DNA from: Halorubrum sp. CBA1125
GTDB taxonomy: Archaea; Halobacteriota; Halobacteria; Halobacteriales; Haloferacaceae
Reading direction: 5' to 3'
Assembly: GCF_009742825.1 (NCBI RefSeq)
Contig: NZ_WPCE01000007.1
Location: forward strand, 1 to 38,533
Length of the DNA: 38,533 bases
Part shown: piece after piece, positions 8,444 to 17,169 of the stretch
Position numbering within the stretch: position 1 is the first letter of the stretch
Layout: every line of letters begins with the position of its first letter
Made by a program: the position numbers and the translations under genes
Notes under the pieces: generated by a model
Seen by the model: only the letters and a program-made list of their open reading frames with translations
The model's database searches: none
What the model was told of the DNA's origin: nothing

Positions 8444-9948
8444 TCAGATCGCCCCGGCGAAGTTCCGGAGCGTCTTCCGCAGCCCCCAGCGGAGTTGGGT
8501 CTCGAGCACCGCGACCGCGGCCCCGTACACCGCAGCGCCGGCCGCGACGAGGACGACCAGTTCGAGGAGCACCCATTCGAGCGTCAGCGTCGCCTGGAGC
8601 CAGAGGACGACCCCTCCCATGAGGAGGCTCGCGACGGCCGGGTACGCCATCTCCCGGAGCAACCGACCGAGGCTCGTCTCGACCGACTCGAGCACGAGGT
8701 ACACGTCGATCGGCATCACCGGGAAGATGTAGACGCCGAGGACGGCCGCCGCCGTCCCGGCGATGCCGAATTCCCGGGTGACGGGAATGATGATGATCGC
8801 GGTCAACACGAGCCGGAGGACTCCAAGCTTCACCATGTAGTCGGGCCGCCCGAGTGCCTTCCACACCGGAGAGTACGCCGATCCAAGCGCGATGAGGAGC
8901 CCGTACACCGCGACCAACTGCATCACCGGGACCATCGGCATCCACTCGGTTCCGAGGACGGCCTCCACGAAGGTCGGGGCGACGGTCGCGATGCCGACCG
9001 AGGCGGGAAAGGAGATCACCATCGTCACCTGAAGCGTCCGGTAGAACGCCGATCGGAGGGCGGGGATGTCGTCTTGAAGCTGGGAGTACGCCGGGAAGGC
9101 GACGCTCGAGATGATCTGGGAGATCTCCGTCGCCGGCGCTTGGCGAACTGGTACGCGACCTGATAGAGCCCGAGCGACGCGGCGGACAACACCCAGCCGA
9201 TGACCGCGTCGTCCCCCTGGTTGATGAGGAAGTAGACGCTCTCCGAGCCGGTGATCCACTTCCCGAACCCGAAGAGGTCGCGGGCGACGTCGAAGTCGAA
9301 CTCCGGCCACGGACGGTAGCCATGGATGGCGTACGACGCCAGCAGCCGAGCGGCGTCCGAGGCGACGTACCCCAACACGAGCGCCCAAACGCTTTGGGTC
9401 GCGAGCGCGACCGCGAGCGCGACGACGAAGTTCGTCACCGAGCCGCTCATCGTGTAGACGAACTGCTTGTGGAACTCGAGGTTCTTCCTGAAGTACACGA
9501 TACCGGGGTTGCGCAGCCCGAGGAGCAGCGGAGTGAGCGCGATGACCCGGAGGATCGGGGTGGCGCGAGGTTCGCTGAAGAAGGCGGCGACGAGGGGCGC
9601 GATGAGCAGGAGGATCCCGGCGAGCACGATGCCGCGGAGGATTTCGATGCCCCAGTAGGTGTTGAGGTAGCTGTCGACGTTCCCCGATGCCTTCTGGATG
9701 AGCGCCTGGTCGAACCCGATGTTCGAGAACCGCTTGAACGCCGTCAGCGTCAACAGGGCGATACCGAGGAGCCCGAAATCGGCCGGCGTGAGCATCCGAG
9801 CGAGGATCGCGATCATCAGCAGCTGCAGACCGCGGTCGAGGATGTTCGTTACCGTGGCCCAGATACCGCTTTTCACCGTCTGTTCGGTGAGGTCGCCGCC
9901 CGGCGTGAGGCGGGTCAGAAGCTGTCGGAGTGCGGAGAGAAGTGACAT
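8444..9948 (-). pseudogene. Wzx/RfbX-type polysaccharide flippase (MOP superfamily), frameshifted
   Basis: The composite of about 500 aa has some 12-14 hydrophobic helices and the flippase landmarks of the polysaccharide-synthesis MATE/MOP family: an amphipathic N-terminus, WATVTNILDRGLQLLMIAIL, TPADFGLLGIA, ASLGLYQVAYQFA and, after the break, EISQIISSVAFPAYSQLQDD. The frame from the ATG at 9948 turns into Arg/Ser-rich nonsense immediately after YQVAYQFAK at about 9139-9142. One added base restores APATEISQI and the helices that run to the stop at 8444. The protein would move lipid-linked oligosaccharide across the membrane for exopolysaccharide or surface glycan assembly. It is divergent from the GT2 gene at 10160 and upstream of the FG-GAP gene. 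Confidence 0.85.
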
Positions 9949-9994
9949 GGTACGACGAGTATGAATCTATCGCAGAGAACCCGTGTCGCGGCCA

Positions 9995-10000
9995 TTGTTA
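9995..10000 (-). promoter_or_regulatory. TAACAA promoter element, flippase gene
   Basis: CATAACAAT on the minus strand lies 46 nt before the flippase ATG at 9948, so transcription would begin about 20 nt before the start codon. It sits in the divergent gap shared with the GT2 gene. Confidence 0.45.
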
Positions 10001-10126
10001 TGAACGCGTTATCGACCCGATGGAACACGTTACTGCCCCCACGTGGCGGTGTCCTCCTTGTGGTATGTTGGCACAGACGGAATCGCGGCGAGGTCCGGGA
10101 AGCGCGGACCGACGTAACGAACGGCC

Positions 10127-10132
10127 TAACAA
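10127..10132 (+). promoter_or_regulatory. TAACAA promoter element, GT2 gene
   Basis: CCTAACAATA is followed after 27 nt by the ATG at 10160. With the minus-strand copy at 9995-10000 it makes the divergent gap a paired TAACAA promoter region. Confidence 0.5.
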
Positions 10133-10159
10133 TACGTCTCCCGGGGCCACATCCGGCCG

Positions 10160-11097
10160 ATGGAGACACCGGACCGGCCGCTGGTCAGTGCGGTCCTGAT
10201 AACCCGCGATCGGCCGGCGAAGCTCGAGGGCGCACTCGCTAGCTCCGTGAACAGACGTACCCGAACCTCGAAATCGTCGTCGTCGACGGGTCCCGGGACC
10301 CCGTCGAGTCGCTGGTGCGTCGCTGCGCCGGGGACGTTCCGGTCACGTATCGCCGTGACGACGGCGAGGGACCGGGCGCCGCCCGGAACCTCGGCATCCG
10401 CGCGGCGACCGGGGAGTACGTGGCGTTCCTCGACGACGACGACAGGTGGCTTCCCGAGAAGGTCGAGCGACAGGTGGCGTCGTTCGATCCCGGGGTCGTC
10501 GCCGTCTACACGGGTCAGTTCGCCGTGCGCGACGGTGAGCGCGTCGGCGGACGAACGCCGTCGCTGTCCGGTCACGTCACCGAGAACCTCCTCCGCGGGG
10601 AAGCCTGCGCCCCGACCTCGACGATCATGGTCAGGCGGTCGGCGATCGACGCCGCCGGGGACTTCGACGAGGAGCTCCCGATCTGGGAGGACCGCGAGTG
10701 GTACGTCCGGCTCTCGGAGCACGGAACGTTCCGGCCGGTTCCCGACGCGCTGGTCCGGCGTGGGTTCGGGGAGTACGACCAGCTCACCGACGATTTCGAG
10801 GCCGCCCGCGACGTCGCCTATCCGCGGTTCCTCGAGGCGCATCGGGAGCTGGCCGCCGAGTACGGGCCCGCCTGCGAGCGGGCGCTCGTCGCGTCGCTCT
10901 CGCGAACGCTCGGCGCGACCGCGATGGAGAACGGACGGTACGGCGAGGCACGTCGCTGGCTCTTGCGCTCGCTCCGGCACGATCCCCGACAGCGACGGAC
11001 GTGGCTTTACCTGGCGGTGTCGGTCGGAGGGGGTCCCGCTCGGCGGGGCGTTCGGCGACTTCGACGGACGTACGAATCGCTCGCGTCTCGGGGGTAG
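10160..11097 (+). pseudogene. Family 2 (GT-A) glycosyltransferase, frameshifted near the 5' end
   Basis: The ATG at 10160 opens with LVSAVLITRDRPAKLEGAL, the usual first strand of GT2 enzymes. The frame is then lost at about 10245-10251, where one missing base separates it from EQTYPNLEIVVVDGS. The second frame continues with GAARNLGIRAATGEYVAFLDDDDRW, containing the nucleotide-sugar/metal DXD region, then TSTIMVRRSAID and FDEELPIWEDREWYVRLSEHG, ending at 11097. The composite is 312 aa, a normal length. No membrane helices were seen, so it is probably a cytoplasmic or peripheral enzyme adding a sugar to a lipid-linked glycan. It is divergent from the flippase and convergent with glmS. Confidence 0.85.
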
Positions 11098-11187
11098 CGA
11101 CTGCGTCCTCGGCGCCGAGGGGCGGTACCGGATCAGGTCGGACGGGCGGGGGCGGTCGCGACTGACCGCGCCGGCGTCGCACCGTCG

Positions 11188-13002
11188 TCAGACCGTGACG
11201 CTCTTCGCGAGGTTGCGCGGCTTGTCGATGGACCGCCCCCGGTGTTTCGCGGCGTGGTACGCGACGAGCTGGAGCTGGACGTTCGCGAGGACGCCCACGA
11301 GGTCCGGGTGGGTGGCGGGAACGGGCAGGACGTGGTCGACGTCCCCCTCGAGGTCCGGGGCGTCCTCGCTCGCCACGGCGACGACCGGGCCCCCGCGCGC
11401 CCGTATCTCCTTGACGTTACCGAGCGTTTCCGTGTCGCCGTCCCGTCCGTTGAAGACCGAGAACACCGGCGTGTTCTCGGTGACGAGCGCGAGCGGACCG
11501 TGTTTCAGTTCGGCGGCGGTGAACCCTTCGGCGTGTTCGTAGGTGATCTCTTTGAACTTCAACGCCCCCTCCAAGGCGACCGCGTGGCCCGGCCCGCGTC
11601 CGATGAAGAAGTACGCGTCGGAGTCGACGAACGAGTCGGCGATCTCTTCGGCCGAGGAGCCGTCCACGACCTGCTGTACGTGATCGGGCAGTTCCGTCAG
11701 TGCCGACAGGAACGACTCCGCGTCCGCCGACGGCGTCCCGACCACGTCTCGACGGATCCGTTCACAGAGGACCGACAGCGTCGCCACCTGCGAGGAGAAG
11801 GACTTCGTCGCGGCGACGCCGATCTCCGGGCCGGCACGGACCAACAGCGTGTCGTCACACTCCCGCGTCAGCGACGACCCGACGACGTTCGTTACCACCG
11901 TCGTCCGCTCCGCGCGAGCCGCCCTGACGGCCGCTATGGTGTCCGCGGTTTCGCCGCTCTGTGAGATCGCCAACACGAGCGTCCCGTTCTCTTCGGGCGG
12001 CGGAGCCATCGCGTACTCGGAGGCCATGAACGCGCGCGCGGGAACGCCTCGCCGTGCCAGCAACGACTCGGTGTACATCGCCGCGTGGTACGACGTCCCC
12101 ATCGCGACCAGGTGTACCCGTTCGATCCCGTCGAAGGTTCCGGGGGGGAACCCGTCGAGCTCGACCTCCTCGGCGAGCGAGTCGACCCGGCCACGGACGG
12201 ATCGTCCGAGGGCGATCGGCTGCTCGTTTATCTCCTTGAGCATGTAGTGGTCGTACCCCCCTTTGCCGGTGTCCTGCGGGTCCCAGTCGACGGTTTCTGT
12301 CCGCCGGTGAACGCTCTGGGCGTGGCCGTCGGTGACCGTGAACCCGGTCGGGGTGACCCGGACGACGTCGCCGTCCTCGAGGTACGTCACGCGGTCGGTG
12401 AACTCCAAGAACGCGGGGACGTCGCTGGCTAAGTACTGTGTCGAGTCGCCCGATCCGATCACCAGCGGCGAATCGTTGCGGGCCGCGTACACCCCCTCTC
12501 TGCCACCGATGACGGCAGCGACGGCGTAACTCCCGTCGATCCGATCGATGGCCGTGCGAAACGCCTCCATCGGGGGAGCCCCGTCCGCCACCGCCGACTC
12601 GATCAGGTGGGGGACGACTTCGGTGTCCGTGTCGCTCTCGAAGACGTGACCCTCCCGGCGGAGCGTTCGACGGAGCTCGCCGTTGTTCTCGATGATCCCG
12701 TTGTGGACGATCGCGATCCGTCCGGAACAGTCGGTGTGCGGGTGCGCGTTGGCGTCGGTCGGCGGGCCGTGGGTGCTCCACCGCGTGTGGCCGATGCCGA
12801 TGGACCCGCTCGGCGAGTCCGTCGAAAGCGCGTTCCGCAGGTCGTCGATGTCGCCCGCCCGCTTGCGGACGTCCACGTCGCATCCGTTCTGGACGGCGAT
12901 GCCGGCCGAGTCGTAGCCACGGTACTCGAGGTTGTCCAGACCGACGAGGAGTTCGTCGGTCGCGTCGTCGCTTTCCCCGATACGAGCCACGATACCACAC
13001 AT
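11188..13002 (-). CDS. glmS: Glutamine--fructose-6-phosphate aminotransferase (isomerizing)
   Basis: This 604-aa, full-length enzyme makes glucosamine-6-phosphate from fructose-6-phosphate and glutamine, the entry step to UDP-GlcNAc and amino-sugar glycans. MCGIVARIG supplies the N-terminal nucleophile Cys2 of the glutaminase domain (about 2-220), with LDNLEYRGYDSAGIA and GHTRWSTHG typical of that domain. Two SIS sugar-isomerase domains follow (about 285-415 and 455-590); AISQSGETADT is the phosphosugar loop of the first. The C-terminus KSVTV matches the family's conserved tail. The ATG shares its A with the TAA of a 51-aa ORF upstream (TAATG), so translation is probably coupled and the promoter is the TAACAA element at 13183-13188. 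Its place beside GT2, flippase and beta-helix genes suggests supply of precursor for the surface glycan. Confidence 0.97.
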   Translation of the reverse strand: MCGIVARIGESDDATDELLVGLDNLEYRGYDSAGIAVQNGCDVDVRKRAGDIDDLRNALSTDSPSGSIGIGHTRWSTHGPPTDANAHPHTDCSGRIAIVHNGIIENNGELRRTLRREGHVFESDTDTEVVPHLIESAVADGAPPMEAFRTAIDRIDGSYAVAAVIGGREGVYAARNDSPLVIGSGDSTQYLASDVPAFLEFTDRVTYLEDGDVVRVTPTGFTVTDGHAQSVHRRTETVDWDPQDTGKGGYDHYMLKEINEQPIALGRSVRGRVDSLAEEVELDGFPPGTFDGIERVHLVAMGTSYHAAMYTESLLARRGVPARAFMASEYAMAPPPEENGTLVLAISQSGETADTIAAVRAARAERTTVVTNVVGSSLTRECDDTLLVRAGPEIGVAATKSFSSQVATLSVLCERIRRDVVGTPSADAESFLSALTELPDHVQQVVDGSSAEEIADSFVDSDAYFFIGRGPGHAVALEGALKFKEITYEHAEGFTAAELKHGPLALVTENTPVFSVFNGRDGDTETLGNVKEIRARGGPVVAVASEDAPDLEGDVDHVLPVPATHPDLVGVLANVQLQLVAYHAAKHRGRSIDKPRNLAKSVTV

Positions 13003-13157
13003 TACGCGATCACCTCGACACTCTCGTCGACGTCGCGCGCGGCCAACGCCCCGGCCTCGGTGCTCGCGGGCCCGTTCGTGTCGTACACGTCGTTCGAACG
13101 TGTCGTCCCGCGTTCGGGGAGATCACCGATCGTGTTCGCTCCGGGCTCACTCGTCAT
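13002..13157 (-). CDS. 51-aa ORF translationally coupled to glmS
   Basis: The ATG at 13157 is preceded at 25 nt by CATAACAAAG, a good leaderless promoter, and the TAA (13002-13004) overlaps the glmS ATG. The product is acidic, without helices or Cys, and I recognise no family. It could be a short leader peptide that positions ribosomes at glmS, or the remnant of a gene largely deleted in front of glmS. The promoter spacing and TAATG overlap are the evidence that it is translated. Confidence 0.5.
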   Translation of the reverse strand: MTSEPGANTIGDLPERGTTRSNDVYDTNGPASTEAGALAARDVDESVEVIA

Positions 13158-13182
13158 ACCCCGTTCAGGCCGGCAGGCTACT

Positions 13183-13188
13183 TTGTTA
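13183..13188 (-). promoter_or_regulatory. TAACAA promoter element, glmS transcript
   Basis: CATAACAAAG on the minus strand lies 25 nt before the ATG at 13157, the same spacing as the moxR copy. Confidence 0.55.
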
Positions 13189-13557
13189 TGGACCGGATTT
13201 GGTGACCGATCCGGAGTAAGTAACTGATAACCGTTCCCGCCGCTCGCTCGTCGTCTCCACCCGCCGTTCCACCGTATCTCCCTCCCCGTTCTCCCGCGGT
13301 TTCCGTCCGAACACCGTAGTGAACACGGCGGCGAACCCCCGAGGAACCCGACTGGGGCGAGAGCCAGTAGCGCCCGGAGTGACGGTGTCCGTGTGGAGCC
13401 GTCGATGCCTGAGTTGTCACCCAGTTACTCAATACATATACTCTCAGTTAAAATGTCATATGTTTAAATATTAAAGAGGACATTGAGTTGATAAGAACGG
13501 TCTACTTCACATAAGACCGTCGTACCCAGTCTGAAAGTTAAAACACATTGATACTAA
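13189..13557. other. Divergent intergenic region with AT-rich core
   Basis: I see no supported gene. The right half (about 13425-13557) is strongly AT-rich and includes TTTAAATATTAAA at 13463-13475 and a second TTAAAA at 13539-13544. The first would give a leader of roughly 60 nt for the DUF7344 gene at 13558; the second is too close for a leaderless start. Confidence 0.5.
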
Positions 13558-14169
13558 ATGAACGATCAAATGAGTGAGGCCCACGATCCGAGCCAGGCTC
13601 GTCCCCAAACGCCGGAGACGGAATCCATCGGTTCGGACGGGGCCGAGATGGACATCGAAGCGGCGTCGATCGGGTTCGATCAGCTGTTCGAGATACTGAA
13701 AAACCAGCGGCGGAGACGGGTGCTACAGTATCTGATCGAGGTCGAAGAGGAGATTACGCTGGACGAGCTCGCCGAAGAGATCGCCGCGCGTGAGACGGGA
13801 AAGGACGTCAAACAGATCACCTCACAGGAACGCAAGCGCGTGTACGTGGGACTGTACCAGTGCCATTTACCGAAGATGCACGACTACGGTGCGATCTCGT
13901 ACAACAAGCCGCGCGGACGGATCGAGACCGGGGAATACACGCCCCTCTTCGAGCGATACCTCTCCGTGGAGAACGACGCCGCCGAGCCCGAATGGACACG
14001 GTACCACTCGACGTTGTCGCTCGGCGTCGCGCTCCTGCTCGTAGTGCCCGTCCTCTTCGGGGCAGTATCCTCGAGCACGACGATACAGGTGGTTATCGCC
14101 CTCTTCGTCGGGACGCTCGTCGGTGTTTCGGCGATTCGATTCACCAACTTGACATCCTCCCCGCGCTAA
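13558..14169 (+). CDS. DUF7344 winged-helix protein with C-terminal membrane helices
   Basis: This is a 203-aa protein. After a 35-residue acidic leader, FDQLFEILKNQRRRRVLQYL begins a winged-helix domain (to about 115) of the haloarchaeal DUF7344 type, with the signature QERKRVYVGLYQCHLPKMHDYG and the wing SYNKPRGRI. Two hydrophobic helices (about 150-195) follow, so the DNA-binding domain is probably tethered to the membrane. A paralogue with the same plan lies at 14494. Such proteins often sit beside surface-glycan genes in haloarchaea, and control of the neighbouring locus is an inference from position. The last codons (LTSSPR) lie within a sequence resembling an IS200/IS605-type end, so the natural C-terminus may have been replaced. 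Confidence 0.85.
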   Translation: MNDQMSEAHDPSQARPQTPETESIGSDGAEMDIEAASIGFDQLFEILKNQRRRRVLQYLIEVEEEITLDELAEEIAARETGKDVKQITSQERKRVYVGLYQCHLPKMHDYGAISYNKPRGRIETGEYTPLFERYLSVENDAAEPEWTRYHSTLSLGVALLLVVPVLFGAVSSSTTIQVVIALFVGTLVGVSAIRFTNLTSSPR

Positions 14170-14174
14170 ACGGT
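14150..14174. mobile_element. Possible IS200/IS605-type terminal remnant
   Basis: TTGACATCCTCCCCGCGCTAAA resembles the terminal motif seen at ends of haloarchaeal IS200/IS605-type and related non-autonomous elements. Here it forms the last codons and stop of the DUF7344 gene. I did not find the matching second end, transposase sequence or the usual terminal hairpin complement, so this is a weak call from motif memory. Confidence 0.25.
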
Positions 14175-14493
14175 AGTCGCCGAATCAACTCCCGTTCCGC
14201 GCTCTCCCAACTTTATTAGTCACAATGTTGATGGTTTCGGCAACTACTGTTCAGGGCGAGGTTTTAGCCTTGAGTCTTCCATAACCCGTCGACGAGCCGT
14301 CCCGTTTTTCGTCGAACCCGGACCTCGCAATCGCCTCGTTCGGAACGGGATTTTCACGCCGGATTACTTATGAGAATATCCGAGTAGGAGTGTCCTACAC
14401 CCGGAGAATCCGGTTCATAACTATCCACCGTTTACAGAATGACACGGGTATGCAAAGAGACGGTACCGACGAACGGGACTGGTGGTTCTGACG
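14170..14493. other. Intergenic region between the two DUF7344 genes
   Basis: I see no supported gene in these 324 bases. The left part (about 14170-14290) has a sequence character unlike its neighbours and may be debris of a mobile element. The right part has AT-rich steps (near 14360-14380 and 14410-14425) that could hold the promoter of the gene at 14494. Confidence 0.4.
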
Positions 14494-15049
14494 ATGAGCT
14501 CTTCCGATACCGAATCGTTGACGCCCGACAGTGTCTTCGAACTCCTGAGTAACCACCGCCGTCGAATGGTGTTGTACTACCTCCGGCGGAACGGCGGGTC
14601 GGTCGGGATGCAGGAGCTCGCCAAACAGATCGCGTCGATGGAAAACGACGTCCCGGCCGACGAGCTGACCAGCCAACAACGCAAGCGCGTCTACGTCTCC
14701 CTGTATCAAACTCATCTCCCGAAGATGGCAGAGATGGACACCATCGATTACGACAAGGAAAGCGGGATCGTCCGCCTCACCGAACGGGCCGACGATATCG
14801 ACGAGTATCTCACGACGAACGATCGGTCGACATACCCGTGGACGTTCCATTACCTCCTGCTCGTAATTGCGGGGGGCGATCGCGCTGTCTTTGTCCGCGC
14901 TGGACGTTCCCGTCTTCGACGCCGTCCCGACGCCAGTGCTGGGTGCTGGAATCCTCGTCATATTCGTGGCTTCGGCCGTCGGACAGTACTGGCAGACTCA
15001 AAACAGCGAAGAGGAGATTCCGATCGAACTGAGCCAGTATGAACGGTGA
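14494..15049 (+). pseudogene. Second DUF7344 winged-helix membrane protein, frameshifted in a G6 run
   Basis: The ATG at 14494 opens SLTPDSVFELLSNHRRRMVL and SQQRKRVYVSLYQTHLPKM, a paralogue of the protein at 13558. The frame is lost just inside the first membrane helix at a run of six G (14871-14876). With five G the protein continues GAIALSLSALDVPVFDAV, a second helix and a polar tail ending ELSQYER at 15049, for 184 aa in total. The unaltered frame instead gives an Arg-rich tail unlike the family. The DNA-binding half is intact either way; the shift would remove the membrane anchor. It is followed by the HalOD1 gene cluster on the same strand. Confidence 0.8.
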
Positions 15050-15179
15050 ACTACCGCTCCCGGTACTGTCCCGCTGCTCTGGGACCGTCGACGGCGCAGT
15101 AAGCGGGGAGATCCGACCGTAAGCGACGGCACGTGACGGACGGGGTTCGAGTAAGCTCGAAGGAGGTTCCAATATGCAC

Positions 15180-15190
15180 TTTATTATTAA
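15180..15190 (+). promoter_or_regulatory. TATA element for HalOD1 gene at 15215
   Basis: TTTATTATTAA ends 24 nt before the ATG at 15215, which fits a leaderless haloarchaeal promoter. Confidence 0.6.
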
Positions 15191-15214
15191 CTGGGTGGGT
15201 GGATACCTGGTATC

Positions 15215-15478
15215 ATGGGGAGCGTGCACAAGGATATCTGCGTAACCGTGAGCGAAACCGTCTCGGACGCGTTAGGTGAGCCGGTGGACGCACTCCCACC
15301 GCTTTCCGACGCGATCCATACTGACGGGTTGGACGCGGTGGTGACGAACGACCGATCGCACGACGTGACTGTCACGTTTTCGTACGCCGGAATGCGCGTC
15401 CTCGTCCACTCTGATTCCACCGTATACGTCTGTCCGCTGCGTGCTTCGAGGACAGATTCACCGGATACATACGTCTGA
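15215..15478 (+). CDS. HalOD1 output-domain protein (copy 1)
   Basis: This 87-aa protein is essentially a lone HalOD1 domain. It has VSDALGEPVDALPPLSDAIHTDGLDAV as its helical entry (three overlapping short motifs) and VTVTFSYAGMRVLVHSDSTVYV as the C-terminal beta hairpin. HalOD1 is known as an output domain of haloarchaeal signalling proteins and commonly occurs as stand-alone small proteins; no biochemical role is firmly known. It is the first of three same-strand copies (15215, 15641, 16219), each with its own promoter-like element, plus one on the opposite strand at 17398. Confidence 0.85.
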   Translation: MGSVHKDICVTVSETVSDALGEPVDALPPLSDAIHTDGLDAVVTNDRSHDVTVTFSYAGMRVLVHSDSTVYVCPLRASRTDSPDTYV

Positions 15479-15607
15479 TCACCGCAACGGACGTTTGAGG
15501 GAACGGCAAGTTCGAAGTGTTCGAGGGACCACATGAGTAGAGAGGGTGAGACGTCCCGCTCGTGTTTCGGTCCCGCGAAAGCTAAGTTACTACAATAATC
15601 ACAACAG

Positions 15608-15617
15608 TTTAATATAT
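15608..15617 (+). promoter_or_regulatory. TATA element for HalOD1 gene at 15641
   Basis: TTTAATATAT ends 23 nt before the ATG at 15641; a leaderless transcript is expected. Confidence 0.6.
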
Positions 15618-15640
15618 CCCCGATCCGTATCGAAGAACCG

Positions 15641-15976
15641 ATGGACCGGTCCGAGGAGTTCAGTGATGGAGATATCGAAGCCCACGCACAGTACGATTGG
15701 TCAACCACGAGTCCATCGGACGCCGTCGTCGACACCGTCGCGAGCGTGGTGAGCGGTGGACCCACCTCGTTCGGCCCACTGTACGACCGTATCGACCCCG
15801 ACGCGTTGGACTCGCTTGTCCAGTCGACCGGAACCGGTCGGACGGCCGACGGGATCCGCGTCTCGTTTTCCCTCGCTGATCGACTGGTCACCGTCCACAG
15901 CAACGGGGAAGTCGTCGTCCGCACCCCGACGCGGAAGGGCGCTGAAAAGCGACGAGAGGAACGCTCCGAGGAGTGA
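15641..15976 (+). CDS. HalOD1 output-domain protein (copy 2)
   Basis: This is a 111-aa protein. The N-terminal AHAQYDWSTTSPSDAVVDTV and central FGPLYDRIDPDALDSLV match the HalOD1 helical core, and IRVSFSLADRLVTVHSNGEV forms the beta hairpin. A charged tail rich in Arg, Lys and Glu (about 95-111) distinguishes it from copy 1. The ATG is set by the TATA-like element 23 nt upstream. It is closest in layout to copy 3 at 16219 (both have YDW near the start and DALDSL in the core), suggesting local duplication. Confidence 0.87.
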   Translation: MDRSEEFSDGDIEAHAQYDWSTTSPSDAVVDTVASVVSGGPTSFGPLYDRIDPDALDSLVQSTGTGRTADGIRVSFSLADRLVTVHSNGEVVVRTPTRKGAEKRREERSEE

Positions 15977-16218
15977 CGCGAAGGACTGTCCGTCAACTCG
16001 TACTCGGAGAATTGTTTCTACCACACCGGACAGTAAATAAAAAATTCGCATACACGAACACGTGACAAATAAGTAATTGGTCGATGGGTCAAACGAATCT
16101 GATATCGAGCGTTTTGACCGGGTATTCCACCGTACCAGGGCGGATGAGGTCCTCCGATATCGATACTGCCGGAATTCAAAAAGGTTACTACGGAGATTCC
16201 CCGATAGGGAGTATCCAC

Positions 16219-16533
16219 ATGACCGACGCAAATCGAGTCGCTTCCGAGCCCGGATCCGAGATGGCTGGCGCGTACCGGGCTACGTACGATTGGACCTCGA
16301 TGGAACCGAGCACTGCTGTCATCGAGACCGTGGCGGACGCGACGGGCCGCGAACCGCTCGCGCTCGCTACGCTGTATGACTTCATCGACTCGGACGCCCT
16401 GGATTCACTGTTTCGCTCGAGCGATGGGGAGGTGTCCGTCTCGTTTACGTACGCCGAACACGAGGTGACCGTACATAGCGACGGAGAGGTCGCTGTTCTC
16501 CCGGTTTTCTCGGGCCAGGATCCGGGACAGTAG
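16219..16533 (+). CDS. HalOD1 output-domain protein (copy 3)
   Basis: This is a 104-aa protein beginning MTDANRVASEPG. YRATYDWTSMEPSTAVIETV, LYDFIDSDALDSLF and VSFTYAEHEVTVHSDGEVAV are diagnostic HalOD1 segments and parallel copy 2. The frame is open further upstream to 16084, but those codons have no family resemblance and lie across an AT-rich promoter patch (TTCAAAAAGG at 16175-16184), so the ATG at 16219 is preferred. It may be a partner or output module for sensor proteins encoded elsewhere; no function is established. Confidence 0.86.
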   Translation: MTDANRVASEPGSEMAGAYRATYDWTSMEPSTAVIETVADATGREPLALATLYDFIDSDALDSLFRSSDGEVSVSFTYAEHEVTVHSDGEVAVLPVFSGQDPGQ

Positions 16534-16707
16534 ATCGGTGCTCACCGGGAATCTCGCCCACGCTTCGTCGGGTCACTGATCGCCGCGTTTCACCGCGTCG
16601 CTGATCGATTCGAGACACGTATCTGCTGTCTTCGGTCGCAGCTACTGTTCTCGATCGCTGTAGGTGGGTCATAACGATATCGTGTGTCGTCGTATCGCTC
16701 GTATCGG

Positions 16708-16884
16708 ATGAACACGGATGCAGGGACTCCGAGATACGAGGTGTTCGAGGCGGCGATAGTCAGTGGCGACGGGACGTCGACCGAATGTACGATCTACCCG
16801 AGGGACGTCGACGAGGACCGTCGAACGACCGCGTGGATCACCGCTCGCGAGGGGGCCTACTGCTCGGCGGCTTCCATGCGTTGA
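16708..16884 (+). CDS. DUF7511-type small protein
   Basis: This is a 58-aa protein from the ATG at 16708 (a GTG at 16684 in frame is less likely). The ECTIYPRDVDED and TTAWITAREGAYCSAASMR segments match a family of about 60-residue haloarchaeal proteins annotated DUF7511, in which the T-TAW-TAREG-Y core is nearly invariant. Function is unknown. It commonly neighbours HalOD1 genes, as here, which hints at a shared regulatory use. Confidence 0.75.
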   Translation: MNTDAGTPRYEVFEAAIVSGDGTSTECTIYPRDVDEDRRTTAWITAREGAYCSAASMR

Positions 16885-17169
16885 TCCCCTCGAGCGCTGT
16901 GCATTGAGTCGAGACCCTCGACCTCTTCTTCGGCATCGCTGAGCCGTCAGTACGGCGAGCGAGTCGCGACCGTCGATCCGGACGACGGCCGTGCGGGCGC
17001 CGATCCAATCGGCCGGTGCTGTCTGACTCCGACCGTTCGTCCCGCAAACTGGCCTGCTGGATCCGCTGGTCTGCTGGATCCGCTGGTTCGATCGAGGCGG
17101 TCGATTATTAATCGGCTACCGTCGAGAACGGTCTAATTACTCAAGTCACGTCGGCTTAACAGGGGGAGT
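16885..17169. other. Intergenic region upstream of a 34-aa ORF
   Basis: No gene is supported here. A tandem direct repeat (CTGCTGGATCCGCTGGT twice) lies near 17052-17087. TTATTAATCGG around 17104-17114 is the best TATA-like sequence and could serve the small ORF at 17170. Confidence 0.45.
17052..17087. repeat. Tandem 17-bp direct repeat
   Basis: CTGCTGGATCCGCTGGT occurs twice, immediately adjacent. No coding frame explains it; it may be a replication-slippage duplication. Confidence 0.5.
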
